Numbered from the stretch's first letter, positions 29,984-38,708 are shown. The stretch: 40,301 bases of DNA from Rhodovulum robiginosum (GCF_003944755.1 NZ_RWGU01000049.1:344671-384971); one strand, 5' to 3'. Program-made: numbers and translations. Notes: a model not told the origin generated them from the sequence alone.

Positions 29984-31618
29984 ATGCCACATCATCCGTT
30001 TCGCCTGAGTTTCGTCGTTCTGTCGACAGTCCTCGCGCTGGCCGGGGCGGCCGTCGCACAAGACGCGACCAAGGCCACCGGCAGCACTGCAGATCATTCC
30101 AAATTCAAGGAATTGCAGAAGGATTTTCAATCCGGCCCCGAGGTCACGGAGGCCTGCTTGGGCTGCCATACCGAAGCCTCCAAACAGGTGATGCATTCGG
30201 TCCACTGGAAGTGGGAGTTCGAGAACCCCACCACCGGGCAGCTTCTGGGAAAGAGCCATGTGCTCAACTCCTTCTGCGGCAACGTCGCGTCGAACGAGGC
30301 GCGCTGCACCTCGTGCCACACCGGCTATGGCTGGACCGACATGAGCAGCCCGCCGCCGGCCGACGAGGCCGCGGTCGATTGTCTGGTGTGCCACGACAAT
30401 TCCGGTCAATACACCAAGCTCGCCACCGGCGCCGGACACCCGCCGCTGGAAGCCAAGGGAAAGACCATCACCGGGGCCGATGCCTGGGTCGTCGATCTGA
30501 AGCAAGCCGCGCAAAGCGTGGCCGAACCGACCCGTGAAAACTGCGGCGGATGCCATTTCTACGGCGGCGGCGGCGATAACGTAAAGCACGGCGACCTGAG
30601 TTCGGCGCTCTACCACCCGACCAAGGAGGTTGACGTGCACATGGCCCAGGACGGGCTGAACTTCACCTGCGAGACCTGTCACCATTCGGACAGGCACATC
30701 TTCGCGGGCTCGCGCTACGACGTGCACGCGACCGACCCGGAGGGCACCGGCAAGCCGGGCGTCATGCGCAAGGACGTGGCCACCTGCGAAAGCTGCCACG
30801 GCACGACGCCCCACGACATGCTGACCGTGACCGGCATCAAGCTGAACGACCACACTGACCGCGTGGCCTGCCAGTCGTGCCATATCCCCGAATTCGCCCG
30901 GGGCGGCGTGGCGACCAAGACCCGCTGGGACTGGTCGACCGCCGGCAAGATGGATGCCGAAGGCCACCCGCTGCACCTGAACGAATACACCCAGGGCAAC
31001 GGCAAGGAACTGCATACCTACCTCGCCACCAAGGGTGATTTTGAATATGGCGAGGACGTGGTGCCCTATTATTCCTGGTTCAACGGCCAGGTCGACTACA
31101 CCACCGCCGACCAGAAGATCGACCCCTCGAAAGTGGTTGAGATCAACAAGATCTCGGGCAGTTCCGGGGATGGCCGTTCGCGGATCTGGCCCTTCAAGCG
31201 GATGGAGGGGCGTCAGGCCTATGACAGCGGCCTCGACCATCTGGTCTATTCCAACGTCTGGGGCCCGACCACCGACACCGCCTACTGGACCAATTTCGAT
31301 TGGGGCAAGGCGATCGCGGCGGGGATGAAAGCCGCGGGTGCCGAGTATTCGGGCGAATACGGATTCGTCGACACCTACATGTACTGGCCGATCACCCATA
31401 TGGTCGCGCCCGCCGCCGACGCGCTCGACTGTCGGGAATGCCATGCACAGGATGGGCGGCTGGCCAATCTCGCGGGGGTTTATCTGCCGGGCTCGAACCC
31501 CTTTAGCTGGGGCGGGCTGATCGGTATCGCCTTCTTCGTCGCCATGGCTGGCGGCGTGTTGTTGCACACCACGCTTCGGATCTTCACCCGCGGCGGGAAG
31601 GGAGGACATCATGACTGA
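29984..31618 (+). CDS. octaheme c-type cytochrome, tetrathionate reductase (Otr) family, membrane-anchored
   Basis: A 544-residue multiheme protein. It has a signal peptide to about residue 25, then eight CxxCH motifs starting at Cys58, 108, 133, 187, 229, 268, 296 and 483, and one transmembrane helix near 507-533 with a short basic cytoplasmic tail. The segment around heme 2 (NSFCGNVASNEARCTSCH followed by TGYGW) and the wide gap before heme 8 fit the Otr family. In Shewanella Otr a Lys replaces water at the active heme; Lys90 upstream of heme 2 is a candidate here. Shewanella Otr reduces tetrathionate, nitrite and hydroxylamine in vitro. Unlike that soluble enzyme, this one is anchored and overlaps a cytochrome b gene by eight bases, suggesting quinone-linked electron flow. 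GGAGGAG precedes the ATG. Confidence 0.9.
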   Translation: MPHHPFRLSFVVLSTVLALAGAAVAQDATKATGSTADHSKFKELQKDFQSGPEVTEACLGCHTEASKQVMHSVHWKWEFENPTTGQLLGKSHVLNSFCGNVASNEARCTSCHTGYGWTDMSSPPPADEAAVDCLVCHDNSGQYTKLATGAGHPPLEAKGKTITGADAWVVDLKQAAQSVAEPTRENCGGCHFYGGGGDNVKHGDLSSALYHPTKEVDVHMAQDGLNFTCETCHHSDRHIFAGSRYDVHATDPEGTGKPGVMRKDVATCESCHGTTPHDMLTVTGIKLNDHTDRVACQSCHIPEFARGGVATKTRWDWSTAGKMDAEGHPLHLNEYTQGNGKELHTYLATKGDFEYGEDVVPYYSWFNGQVDYTTADQKIDPSKVVEINKISGSSGDGRSRIWPFKRMEGRQAYDSGLDHLVYSNVWGPTTDTAYWTNFDWGKAIAAGMKAAGAEYSGEYGFVDTYMYWPITHMVAPAADALDCRECHAQDGRLANLAGVYLPGSNPFSWGGLIGIAFFVAMAGGVLLHTTLRIFTRGGKGGHHD

Positions 31619-32324
31619 CGCGACCAACGCCCATGACGGCGATCCGCAGGTGGAAACCTGCCCCGACTGCGCCGAGCGCACGGTGCTGGTCTACCCCAAA
31701 TTCGAAAGGCTCTGGCACTGGTCCCAGGCGGCCTCGATCATGGCGCTGTTCTTTACCGGGCTGGCGATGAACGGGATCCATGACCTGATCAGCTTCGAAA
31801 TGGCGGTGAAGATCCATACACTGGTGGCGCTTGCTCTGTTGCTGCTCTGGGTGTTCGCGACGTTCTGGCTATTTACCACAGGCACTTACAAGGTTTTCCT
31901 GCCGCGAATGTTCGGCCTTCTGAAGGTGGCGCGCTACTATGCCTACGGCGTGTTCAAGGGCGAGCATCACCCCTATCAGAAAAGCCTGACCCAACGGCTG
32001 AACCCGCTTCAGGCGCTGGCCTACTCGGCGCTCAAGACGGTGATCTTCCCGATGGTCTGGGGCACCGGGCTGGTCTATCTGACCTACAATTTCTGGGAGA
32101 CGCTGCCGAATGCGCCGTTCTGGCTGGAGGTGGTTGCCAACCTGCACCTTGCGGTGGCCTATTTCGTGGTGGGCTTCGTGATCTTGCACATCTACCTGCT
32201 GACCATCGGCCATTCGTTCCGCGAAGGTGTGCGGCCCATGGTCGTGGGGACCGAAAAGGTCGCCCTGACACCCGAGCAGGAAGCCTATATCGAACGTCAC
32301 GAACGCTGGCGCCTGGTCGACTGA
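31611..32324 (+). CDS. b-type cytochrome membrane subunit paired with the octaheme protein
   Basis: An integral membrane protein of 237 residues from the cytochrome b561/Ni-Fe hydrogenase b-subunit group. About four helices carry His residues placed for two b hemes: His36 in RLWHWSQAASI, a His in VKIHTLVALAL, and NLHLAVAYFVV plus ILHIYLLTIGHS in the last helix. The N-terminus has an unusual CPDC (residues 17-20) before the first helix, which could bind a metal. The start lies inside the octaheme gene (8-base overlap), so the two are made together. It probably exchanges electrons between the quinone pool and the octaheme protein. A strong terminator follows at 32347. Confidence 0.9.
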   Translation: MTDATNAHDGDPQVETCPDCAERTVLVYPKFERLWHWSQAASIMALFFTGLAMNGIHDLISFEMAVKIHTLVALALLLLWVFATFWLFTTGTYKVFLPRMFGLLKVARYYAYGVFKGEHHPYQKSLTQRLNPLQALAYSALKTVIFPMVWGTGLVYLTYNFWETLPNAPFWLEVVANLHLAVAYFVVGFVILHIYLLTIGHSFREGVRPMVVGTEKVALTPEQEAYIERHERWRLVD

Positions 32325-32346
32325 CAGTGCCAACGGGTCGAGCCGG

Positions 32347-32377
32347 AAAACGCCGGGCCCCGGGGCCCGGCGTTTTT
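32347..32377 (+). terminator. terminator of the octaheme-cytochrome b operon
   Basis: Arms 32347-32361 and 32362-32376 are perfectly complementary (15 bp; the central bases must form the loop), with flanking A-run and T-run. It could also work on the minus strand. Confidence 0.9.
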
Positions 32378-32489
32378 CATTGGCTTCGGTCCCGATCTTG
32401 GGGCGGCCCGGGGCCGGGGATGGCCGGCGGGCTGGTCCCCAGCAGACCGGCCGAAACCGGTTACGGCCTCCCGCGGTCTTGGACACCGC

Positions 32490-32523
32490 AAAAAGGCGGG
32501 CCGGTCGCAAGACCGCCGCCTTT
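32490..32523 (-). terminator. terminator of the DUF882 gene
   Basis: Read on the minus strand, AAAGGCGG pairs with CCGCCTTT-like bases, with an inner GGTC/GACC stem and a T-run (TTTTT) at the end. It lies about 30 bases past the DUF882 stop. Confidence 0.75.
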
Positions 32524-32554
32524 CGTCAACGTCCTTCAGGGCCCTTGCCGGGGC

Positions 32555-33124
32555 TTAGCGCCCCCAGTTGCGCACCGGGCCGCAATCCATATGCACGAAA
32601 TTCGATCTCGAGTAGCGCCCGACGCCGCCGGCATGGCAAGCCGCCGCGGCCTGGGCCATCTGCCCGACCGAGCGCGATTTCAGCCGCAGGTCGGCGGCCT
32701 GGCCCTTCATGTGCAGCGAGTTCTTGGCCACCCCGCGCGAGCGGGCGCGCAGCATCGCGTTGGTCTGGGGCGAGCGGTACCCTGACAGCAGCATGTAAGG
32801 CTCGCTCACATCCATCAGACCATGCGCGGCGGCCATGATATCAAGTGTGCGCAGGTCGATCTGCTTGATCTGGTCGGTACGCCAGTCGCGCATGAAGTGG
32901 TGAATTTCCTTGATCGCCTCGCCGATATAGTCGCCCTCGATCCAGTAGATCGTGTCGAGGCTCTCGCCGGTTCGGCCCGAGTACATGCGCAGCCGGCGAA
33001 TGTCGCCCGCCCCCCGAAGCAGCCCGAACGCATTCGCGTAGCTTGGTGCCGCAATCACCGTCGTTGCGGCAAATGCAGCAAGTACACCGCGTCTGGTGAC
33101 GCCGTCCGTTTTCGATGAAATCAT
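32555..33124 (-). CDS. Tat-exported DUF882 (YcbK-type, peptidase M15-like) protein
   Basis: A 189-residue exported protein. A twin-arginine signal (TRRGVLAAFAATTVIAAPSYA) directs folded export. The mature DUF882 domain has LLSGYRSPQTNAML, SLHMKGQAADLRL with the zinc-ligand His and Asp of M15 peptidases, and NFVHMDCGPVRNWG with the third His. These residues match a peptidoglycan peptidase fold. YcbK (MepK) in E. coli cleaves L,D-made crosslinks, so a similar role is inferred. It is divergent from a YcbB-type L,D-transpeptidase. ATG 33124 is chosen because the Tat signal starts there; an upstream in-frame start would bury it. Confidence 0.92.
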   Translation of the reverse strand: MISSKTDGVTRRGVLAAFAATTVIAAPSYANAFGLLRGAGDIRRLRMYSGRTGESLDTIYWIEGDYIGEAIKEIHHFMRDWRTDQIKQIDLRTLDIMAAAHGLMDVSEPYMLLSGYRSPQTNAMLRARSRGVAKNSLHMKGQAADLRLKSRSVGQMAQAAAACHAGGVGRYSRSNFVHMDCGPVRNWGR

Positions 33125-33442
33125 GTTGTCGTTGCCCGCCTTGTTTACTTCACTGCTTGACCGCTCTGTCGGCAGCCATTGGTCGTCATCCCCAAAACCG
33201 TCTATGGCACAAGGTGCGCCGCCGACCAAGGTCGCAGATGTCGCAAAAACACACGCAAGCGAAAATCGGCAAAGTTTCGCTCAATTTCGGGAACAGTTGC
33301 CGGTATGTACGCGTTATGGGCGGCTCGACACACAGGGGCGGCGACGGGCGCAAGTCTTCGGATTGTGAATGGACAGGGCCATGCGATTGCCGCAATTTCT
33401 GGTGAAAGTTCAAACTCTAGACCCGTCGATCAGAGGTAGACC
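33125..33442. other. 318-base divergent promoter region
   Basis: Lies between the DUF882 and L,D-transpeptidase genes. It is less GC-rich than its surroundings, as expected for two back-to-back promoters, but I cannot name clear hexamer pairs. Short open frames in it lack ribosome sites and look non-coding. Confidence 0.5.
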
Positions 33443-35050
33443 ATGATTTCAGCGCAGCCGCGCCATCCGCATTTCTTCGCCCTTGCCGGGGCCCTGCTGC
33501 TTGCGTTGCTGGGCCTGTTTGCCGTTCCGGCAAAGGCGCAGGTGACCGCGTTCAAGCAGGCCGTGGCCGAGGCCGCGGCCCGCGACGAGGCGCTTTCGGA
33601 ATTTTATCGCACAACCAATTACGAGTCCTTGTGGACCGGCCGCGACGACCGTTCGCGGCGCTCGGCCTTTCTGCGCGCGCTGTCCGACGCGGCCGATCAT
33701 GGCCTGCCGGTCAACCGCTACGACCCCGAGATGCTGGCCGCGACGTTCCGCGCCGCGCGTACCCCGCGCGAAATCGGGCAGGCCGAGGTGCTGGCCAGCC
33801 GCATGTTCCTGCAATACGCGCAGGACATCCAGGCCGGCGTGGTGAACCCGCGCAATGTCGATGACGGCATCAAGCGCAGCGCGCCCCGGCGAAACCGTCT
33901 TTCCCAGCTCGTAGCCTTTTCGAAAAGCAGCCCGCGCGCCTATCTCAACGCGCTGGTTCCCGACAGCCCCGAATACGCTCGTCTGCTGCAGGAAAAGCTG
34001 CGGCTCGAGCGGGTGCTGGGTGCCGGCGGCTGGGGCGACGAGGTTCCGGGCAGGGCGCTGGAGCCGGGCGCCAGCGGCGGCACGGTGGTGTCGCTCAGGA
34101 ACCGCCTGATCGCGATGGGCTACATGAAGCGCAGCGCCTCGCAGGTCTATGACGCGGCCCTGCAAAAGGCGGTGCAGCAATTCCAGCTCGATCATGGGCT
34201 TAGCCCCGACGGCGTTGCCGGCCCTGCGACGCTGGCCGAGATCAACGTCTCGCCGGCCAAGCGGCTGGGCCAGGTGATCGTGGCGATGGAGCGCGAGCGC
34301 TGGCTCGGCCCCGACCGCGGCCGGCGCCATGTGCTGGTCAACATCACCGATTTCCGCGCCAGCCTCGTTGAAAACGGCAAGACGGTTTTCGCCACCCGTG
34401 CCGTGGTGGGCAAGAACCAGCACGATCAGCGCACGCCCGAGTTTTCGGACGTGATGGAACACATGATCATCAATCCCACCTGGAACGTGCCGCGGTCGAT
34501 CGCGACCAAGGAATACCTGCCGATGCTGCAGCGCAATCCGAACGCGGCGTCGTATCTGCGGCTGGTGGATGCGCGCGGCCGTACCGTCAGCCGCAACTCG
34601 GTGGACTTCACGCAGTATTCCGCGCGGACCTTTCCGTTCGACATGAAACAGCCGCCGTCTTCGCGCAACGCGCTGGGGCTGGTCAAGTTCATGTTCCCCA
34701 ACCAGTACAACATCTACCTGCACGACACGCCGCAAAAGCACCTTTTCTCGCGCGAAACGCGGGCCTTCAGCCACGGTTGCGTCCGGCTGAACGACCCGTT
34801 CGACTTCGCCTACGAGCTGCTCAAGGTTCAGACCAGCGACCCGGTGGGGTTCTTCCAGTCGCGCCTGGCGACGGGGCGCGAGACGATGGTCGAGCTGGAA
34901 AAGCCGCTGCCGGTACACATCGTCTATCGCACAGCGGTGACCCAGCCCAAGGGCCGCACCCAGTTCCGCCGCGATATCTATGGGCGCGATGCGCGGATTT
35001 TCCAGGCTCTCGACGAGGCCGGGGTGGTGCTGCGGGCGGTTCGCGGCTAA
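33443..35050 (+). CDS. L,D-transpeptidase, YcbB/LdtD type
   Basis: A periplasmic peptidoglycan crosslinking enzyme of 535 residues. It has a signal peptide or anchor to about residue 33 (ALAGALLLALLGLFAVPAKAQ), a scaffold region, a peptidoglycan-binding domain near residues 213-268 (VVSLRNRLIAMGYM through GLSPDGVAGPATLAEIN) and a YkuD catalytic domain. The catalytic motif is SHGCVRLNDP with His444 and Cys446. Length and domain order match LdtD. The family makes 3-3 crosslinks, giving resistance to many beta-lactams. The divergent DUF882 gene may encode a matching crosslink hydrolase. A GAGG site lies just upstream of the ATG. Confidence 0.94.
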   Translation: MISAQPRHPHFFALAGALLLALLGLFAVPAKAQVTAFKQAVAEAAARDEALSEFYRTTNYESLWTGRDDRSRRSAFLRALSDAADHGLPVNRYDPEMLAATFRAARTPREIGQAEVLASRMFLQYAQDIQAGVVNPRNVDDGIKRSAPRRNRLSQLVAFSKSSPRAYLNALVPDSPEYARLLQEKLRLERVLGAGGWGDEVPGRALEPGASGGTVVSLRNRLIAMGYMKRSASQVYDAALQKAVQQFQLDHGLSPDGVAGPATLAEINVSPAKRLGQVIVAMERERWLGPDRGRRHVLVNITDFRASLVENGKTVFATRAVVGKNQHDQRTPEFSDVMEHMIINPTWNVPRSIATKEYLPMLQRNPNAASYLRLVDARGRTVSRNSVDFTQYSARTFPFDMKQPPSSRNALGLVKFMFPNQYNIYLHDTPQKHLFSRETRAFSHGCVRLNDPFDFAYELLKVQTSDPVGFFQSRLATGRETMVELEKPLPVHIVYRTAVTQPKGRTQFRRDIYGRDARIFQALDEAGVVLRAVRG

Positions 35051-35111
35051 ATCTGCCCCATGATCCGGCGGGCGGGCCCGAGCGCCGCGTCCGCCGCAGC
35101 GAGGGGCCCCG

Positions 35112-36203
35112 ATGAGATACACGATCCGCGAGATGGCCGAGGCTCTGGGCGCCGAGGCGGCCGGCGACACCACGATCACCGTTGCCGGCGCGGCCGAACC
35201 CGCCGATGCCGCTCCCGACCAGTTGGCGCTGGCCAGCGACCCGAAATATGCCGAAGGCCTGGCGCAGGGCGCCGCGCGCGCCGCGCTGCTGTGGCCCGGG
35301 GCCGACTGGCAGGCGCTGGGGCTGGAGGCGGCGATCTTCGCGCCGCGCCCGCGCTTTGCCATGGCCGGGCTCACGCGGATGCTGGATGTCGGGCCCGACA
35401 TCGCGCCGGGCATCCACCCCATGGCGATGGTCGATTCCAGCGCCACGATCGGGCCGGGGGCGTGCATCGGCCCCTTCGCCGTGATCGGCGTCGGGGTCGA
35501 GATCGGCGCGGGCGCGCGCATCGCCGCCCATGTCAGCATCGCCGAGGAGGCACGGATCGGTGAAGAGGCGCTGATCCTGCACGGGGTAAAGATCGGCGCC
35601 CGGGTGACGATCGGAGACCGGCTGATCGCCCAGCCCGGCGCGGTGATCGGCGCCGACGGGTTTTCCTTCGTCACCCCCGAGAAATCCAACGTGGAGACCG
35701 CGCGCGAAAGCCTCGGCGAAACGGTCGAGGCCCGCGACCAAAGCTGGGCGCGCATCCATTCGCTGGGCGCGGTCGTGATCGGCGACGATGTCGAGATCGG
35801 CGCCAACACCACCATCGACCGGGGCACGATCCGCGACACTGTGATCGGTGCGGGCACCAAACTCGACAACCAGGTACAGATCGGCCACAACGTGGTGATC
35901 GGGCGCGATTGCCTGCTGTGCGGGCAATCCGGTGTGGCGGGCTCGGCCACGCTGGGCGACCGGGTGGTGGTGGGCGGCGCAGCGTCGATTGCCGACCACC
36001 TGAGCGTGGGCGACGACGCGGTGATTGCCGGCAAATCCGGCGTCGCCTCGAACGTGCCCGCGGGGCGCGCGGTGATGGGCTATCCGGCCATGCCGATGGA
36101 GCGCAATGTCGAGGCATACAAGGCCCTGCGCCGTTTGCCGCGTCTCTTTGCCCAAGTCTCGGCTTTGCAAAAAGCGGTTTCAAAGGGTAGCCAGACGGAC
36201 TAA
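35112..36203 (+). CDS. lpxD: UDP-3-O-acylglucosamine N-acyltransferase LpxD
   Basis: Adds the second, amide-linked hydroxyacyl chain in lipid A synthesis; 363 residues, cytoplasmic trimer. The N-terminal uridine-binding domain is followed by a left-handed beta-helix of hexapeptide repeats (for example [30 protein letters not shown]). The catalytic His259 lies in [12 protein letters not shown], and GADGFSFV is typical of LpxD. It is not beside the usual bamA, fabZ or lpxA genes. Instead an acyl carrier protein and a ketoacyl synthase follow (32-base gap to the ACP start), suggesting a local supply of its acyl donor. GAGGGG precedes the ATG. Confidence 0.96.
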   Translation: MRYTIREMAEALGAEAAGDTTITVAGAAEPADAAPDQLALASDPKYAEGLAQGAARAALLWPGADWQALGLEAAIFAPRPRFAMAGLTRMLDVGPDIAPGIHPMAMVDSSATIGPGACIGPFAVIGVGVEIGAGARIAAHVSIAEEARIGEEALILHGVKIGARVTIGDRLIAQPGAVIGADGFSFVTPEKSNVETARESLGETVEARDQSWARIHSLGAVVIGDDVEIGANTTIDRGTIRDTVIGAGTKLDNQVQIGHNVVIGRDCLLCGQSGVAGSATLGDRVVVGGAASIADHLSVGDDAVIAGKSGVASNVPAGRAVMGYPAMPMERNVEAYKALRRLPRLFAQVSALQKAVSKGSQTD

Positions 36204-36235
36204 ACGGGCGCAGGTTTCACGTCAGGGAGATGACC

Positions 36236-36502
36236 ATGGCCGAAAGCGTGAAGGACAAGGTGATCGGGATCATCGCCGAACAGGCGGTTCTGGAACCCTC
36301 CGACGTGTCGATGGACAGCACGCTTGAGGATCTGGGTATCGATAGCCTGGGCCTTGTCGAAGCGATCTTCGCCATCGAAGAGGCGTTCGATATTCAGGTA
36401 CCCTTCAACGCCAACGACCCCAGCGAAAGCGAGTTCGACATCTCGTCGGTCGCCGCCATCGTCAAGGCGGTCGAGGGGCTGGTGGCCGACCAGAAGGCAT
36501 GA
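36236..36502 (+). CDS. acyl carrier protein (dedicated)
   Basis: An 88-residue carrier. Ser37 in LGIDSLGLVEA is the 4'-phosphopantetheine site. The sequence is acidic (EDLGIDSLG, AIEEAFDIQVPF) as expected of ACPs, but differs from a housekeeping AcpP and carries an insert-like NANDPSESEFDISS before helix 4. ATG 36236 has AGGGAG six bases upstream; ATG 36230 abuts that site. The TGA overlaps the ketoacyl synthase ATG by four bases. Placement between lpxD and a synthase suggests a special acyl chain for lipid A, comparable in concept to AcpXL of rhizobia, although it is not an obvious AcpXL sequence. Confidence 0.92.
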   Translation: MAESVKDKVIGIIAEQAVLEPSDVSMDSTLEDLGIDSLGLVEAIFAIEEAFDIQVPFNANDPSESEFDISSVAAIVKAVEGLVADQKA

Positions 36503-37707
36503 AGCGCGTCGTCATCACCGGACAGGGCACGATCAACGCGCTCGGGCATGACGTGCCCGCCACGCTCGAGGCCATGCGCGAGGGGCGCTGCGGCATCGGC
36601 GAGCTGGATATCCGCGACGTCGAGCGGCTGTCGATCCGCATCGGCGGACAGGTGCGCGGCTACGAGCCCGAGGCCCATTTCAACCGCCAGCAGATCGCGC
36701 TTTACGACCGCTTTACCCAGTTCACCCTTCTGGCCGCCAAAGAGGCGATGGAACAGTCGGGCCTGAGTTTTATCGGCGAGCTTTCGCAGATGTCCGGTGT
36801 GGTGTTGGGCACCTCGGGCGGCGGCATGAACACGCTGGATGAGAATTACCGATCGGTCTACGAAGACGGCAAGAACCGCGTGCATCCTTTCGTGGTGCCC
36901 AAGCTGATGAACAACGCCGCGGCCAGCCACGTCTCGATGACCTACAACCTAAAGGGTCCCAGCTTTACCGTGGCCACCGCCTGCGCCTCGTCGAACCACG
37001 CGATGGGGCTGGCGTTCCAGATCATCCGCGCCGGCGGCAGCCAGGTGATGATCACCGGCGGGTCGGAATCGATGCTGTGCTTCGGTGGCGTCAAGGCGTG
37101 GGAAGGGCTGCGCGTGATGTCCAAGGATGCCTGCCGGCCGTTTTCGGCCAATCGCAACGGCATGGTCCAGGGCGAAGGCGCGGCGGTCTTCATCTTCGAA
37201 GAATACGAACACGCCCGCGCCCGCGGCGCCGAGATATTGGCCGAGGTGGTGGGCTTTGCGATGACCGCGGATGCCTCCGACATCGTGATGCCGTCGAAAC
37301 AGGGCGCGGCGCGGGCCATTGCCGGGGCGATCCGCGATTCCGGGCTCGACCCGAGCGACGTGGGGTATATCAACGCCCACGGCACCGGGACCGCCGCCAA
37401 CGACAAGACCGAATGCGCTGCGGTGGCCGATGTTTTCGGCGCCCATGCGGACGAGTTGATGATCTCGTCGACCAAGTCGATGCACGGCCACCTGATCGGC
37501 GGCACCGGCGCGGTGGAGCTGCTGGCCTGCATCATGGCGCTGAAGGATGGGGTGATCGCCCCCACGGTCGGCTATCAAGAGCCCGATCCCGAATGCACCC
37601 TCGACGTCGTGCCCAACGTCGCGCGCGAGGCCAAGGTCGACGTGGCGCTGTCGAACGCCTTTGCCTTCGGCGGTCTCAACGCCGTACTGGCGCTGCGCCG
37701 GGCCTGA
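36499..37707 (+). CDS. beta-ketoacyl-ACP synthase (KAS I/II family)
   Basis: A condensing enzyme of 402 residues extending acyl-ACP with malonyl-ACP. The active-site triad is visible: Cys162 in ATACASSNHA, His294 in INAHGTGTAAND, and His331 in KSMHGHLIGGTGA, with Lys326 nearby. The N-terminal RVVITGQGTINALG and the final NAFAFGGLNAVLALR are typical. The first part is shorter than in E. coli FabF. Coupled to a private ACP by a 4-base overlap and following lpxD, it probably serves lipid A or another special fatty acid rather than bulk synthesis. The partner reductases and dehydratase are not in the window. Confidence 0.93.
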   Translation: MKRVVITGQGTINALGHDVPATLEAMREGRCGIGELDIRDVERLSIRIGGQVRGYEPEAHFNRQQIALYDRFTQFTLLAAKEAMEQSGLSFIGELSQMSGVVLGTSGGGMNTLDENYRSVYEDGKNRVHPFVVPKLMNNAAASHVSMTYNLKGPSFTVATACASSNHAMGLAFQIIRAGGSQVMITGGSESMLCFGGVKAWEGLRVMSKDACRPFSANRNGMVQGEGAAVFIFEEYEHARARGAEILAEVVGFAMTADASDIVMPSKQGAARAIAGAIRDSGLDPSDVGYINAHGTGTAANDKTECAAVADVFGAHADELMISSTKSMHGHLIGGTGAVELLACIMALKDGVIAPTVGYQEPDPECTLDVVPNVAREAKVDVALSNAFAFGGLNAVLALRRA

Positions 37708-37738
37708 CACCGGTCTCCCACCTGCGGCCAAACCAGAT

Positions 37739-37764
37739 CGCCCCGGCGCGGATGCACCGGGGCG
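37739..37764. terminator. possible terminator between the KAS gene and ialB-like gene
   Basis: CGCCCCGG and CCGGGGCG form a perfect 8-bp stem with a 10-base loop between the convergent genes. No T-run follows, so it is weak evidence for intrinsic termination. Confidence 0.35.
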
Positions 37765-37821
37765 AGGTCGTCTTCCATGCGTCTTGTTTCGGGCGCGTCC
37801 GAAGAGGGCGGACGGTGGTTG

Positions 37822-38421
37822 CTACTGCTCGGCGGCCAGCGCGTCGAAACCCGCGGTAAAGCCCGACAGCGACACGCGCAGCACCACCTGCTGATCGGGC
37901 GCGGCCACGGGCACGATCCGCAACGCCGCCTCGGCCCCGCGTTTGAAGCTGGCCACATCCTCGGCGGTAAAGCCGATCCGGGCGAAGCAGCCGACCTGGT
38001 TGCACCAGGAGAACGGATAAACCTTGGCCTCGCCGTCATCCACGTTCACGCGCAACTGCTCGGTCAGAAGCGTCTCGAGCGGGGTGACGATGGTGGCCCC
38101 GGCCACAGCCTGGCCGTTGGCCCCGTCGGGCAGAGGAAAGATGCTGATTTCGGCAACCGAATTGCCCTGTTCGTCGCTCAGAAGCTGGTAGAGCTGGCAG
38201 GGATCGGTCTGGCCCTCGGGCGCGCGCGCGCAGCGCAACTGCCAGTCGCCGTGGGTGTCGCGCACGTAAGTCTCGCCGACCTTGGGCGCCGCGGCTTCCT
38301 CGGTGGCCGTCTGCGGCTCCGGCGTGTCCTGCGGGGCCGCGTCGGACGTGTCCTGCGCCAGCGCCGGGGCCGCAAGGGCCAGCGCGGCGATGCAGGTCAG
38401 GCTCTTGATGAGATCGCGCAT
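37822..38421 (-). CDS. exported IalB-like (invasion-associated locus B) protein
   Basis: A 199-residue periplasmic protein with signal peptide (LTCIAALALAAPALAQ, cleavage near residue 22) and an acidic Pro/Thr/Glu-rich linker to about residue 46. The IalB domain follows: DTHGDWQLRCARAPEGQTDPCQLYQLL, then SIFPLPDGANGQAVAGATIVTPLETLL and YPFSWCNQVGCFARIGFTAEDV. The four Cys probably form two disulfides. The family is named from Bartonella but is widespread in non-pathogenic Alphaproteobacteria; its molecular role is unknown. It stands alone on the minus strand, divergent from the DUF853 gene. Confidence 0.9.
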   Translation of the reverse strand: MRDLIKSLTCIAALALAAPALAQDTSDAAPQDTPEPQTATEEAAAPKVGETYVRDTHGDWQLRCARAPEGQTDPCQLYQLLSDEQGNSVAEISIFPLPDGANGQAVAGATIVTPLETLLTEQLRVNVDDGEAKVYPFSWCNQVGCFARIGFTAEDVASFKRGAEAALRIVPVAAPDQQVVLRVSLSGFTAGFDALAAEQ

Positions 38422-38512
38422 GATGGGATGTCGCCTCCTAGGTTGTTTCGGCGCGCTCTAGCACGGTCAGGCGCGCCTGTCAGGCCGAAATCCGGCACCC
38501 GCTTGCGCCATG

Positions 38513-38545
38513 AAAAAAAGGGCCAGAACCTGGCCCTTTTTCTGT
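38513..38545. terminator. orphan bidirectional terminator between divergent genes
   Basis: A 12-bp stem (38515-38526 with 38530-38541) with GGGCCAG core, flanked by seven A on one side and TTTTT on the other. It lies between the starts of two divergent genes, where no gene ends, which suggests an unannotated small RNA or leader. Confidence 0.7.
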
Positions 38546-38708
38546 TGGTTTCTCCCTGTCGGATCGGGCCGACCTTTGTAATGCCGCAACGCTACGTAAG
38601 TTGTTCACAGCCGTCAACACCCAATACCGACGCCGCCGCAAAGGGGCTGGCGCGGCGCGCCGGGCCCTGTATTCTCGCCCGGACTCAAACGCTTGCGGGG
38701 GGATGTGC

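Noticed and set aside
29915-31681. A minus-strand open frame of 588 codons opposite the octaheme gene
   Set aside because: The plus strand encodes eight CxxCH motifs, a signal peptide and a good ribosome site; the reverse frame has none of these.
33449-36034. A minus-strand open frame of 861 codons opposite the L,D-transpeptidase and lpxD genes
   Set aside because: Composition is that of an antisense shadow; both opposite genes are well supported by active-site motifs.
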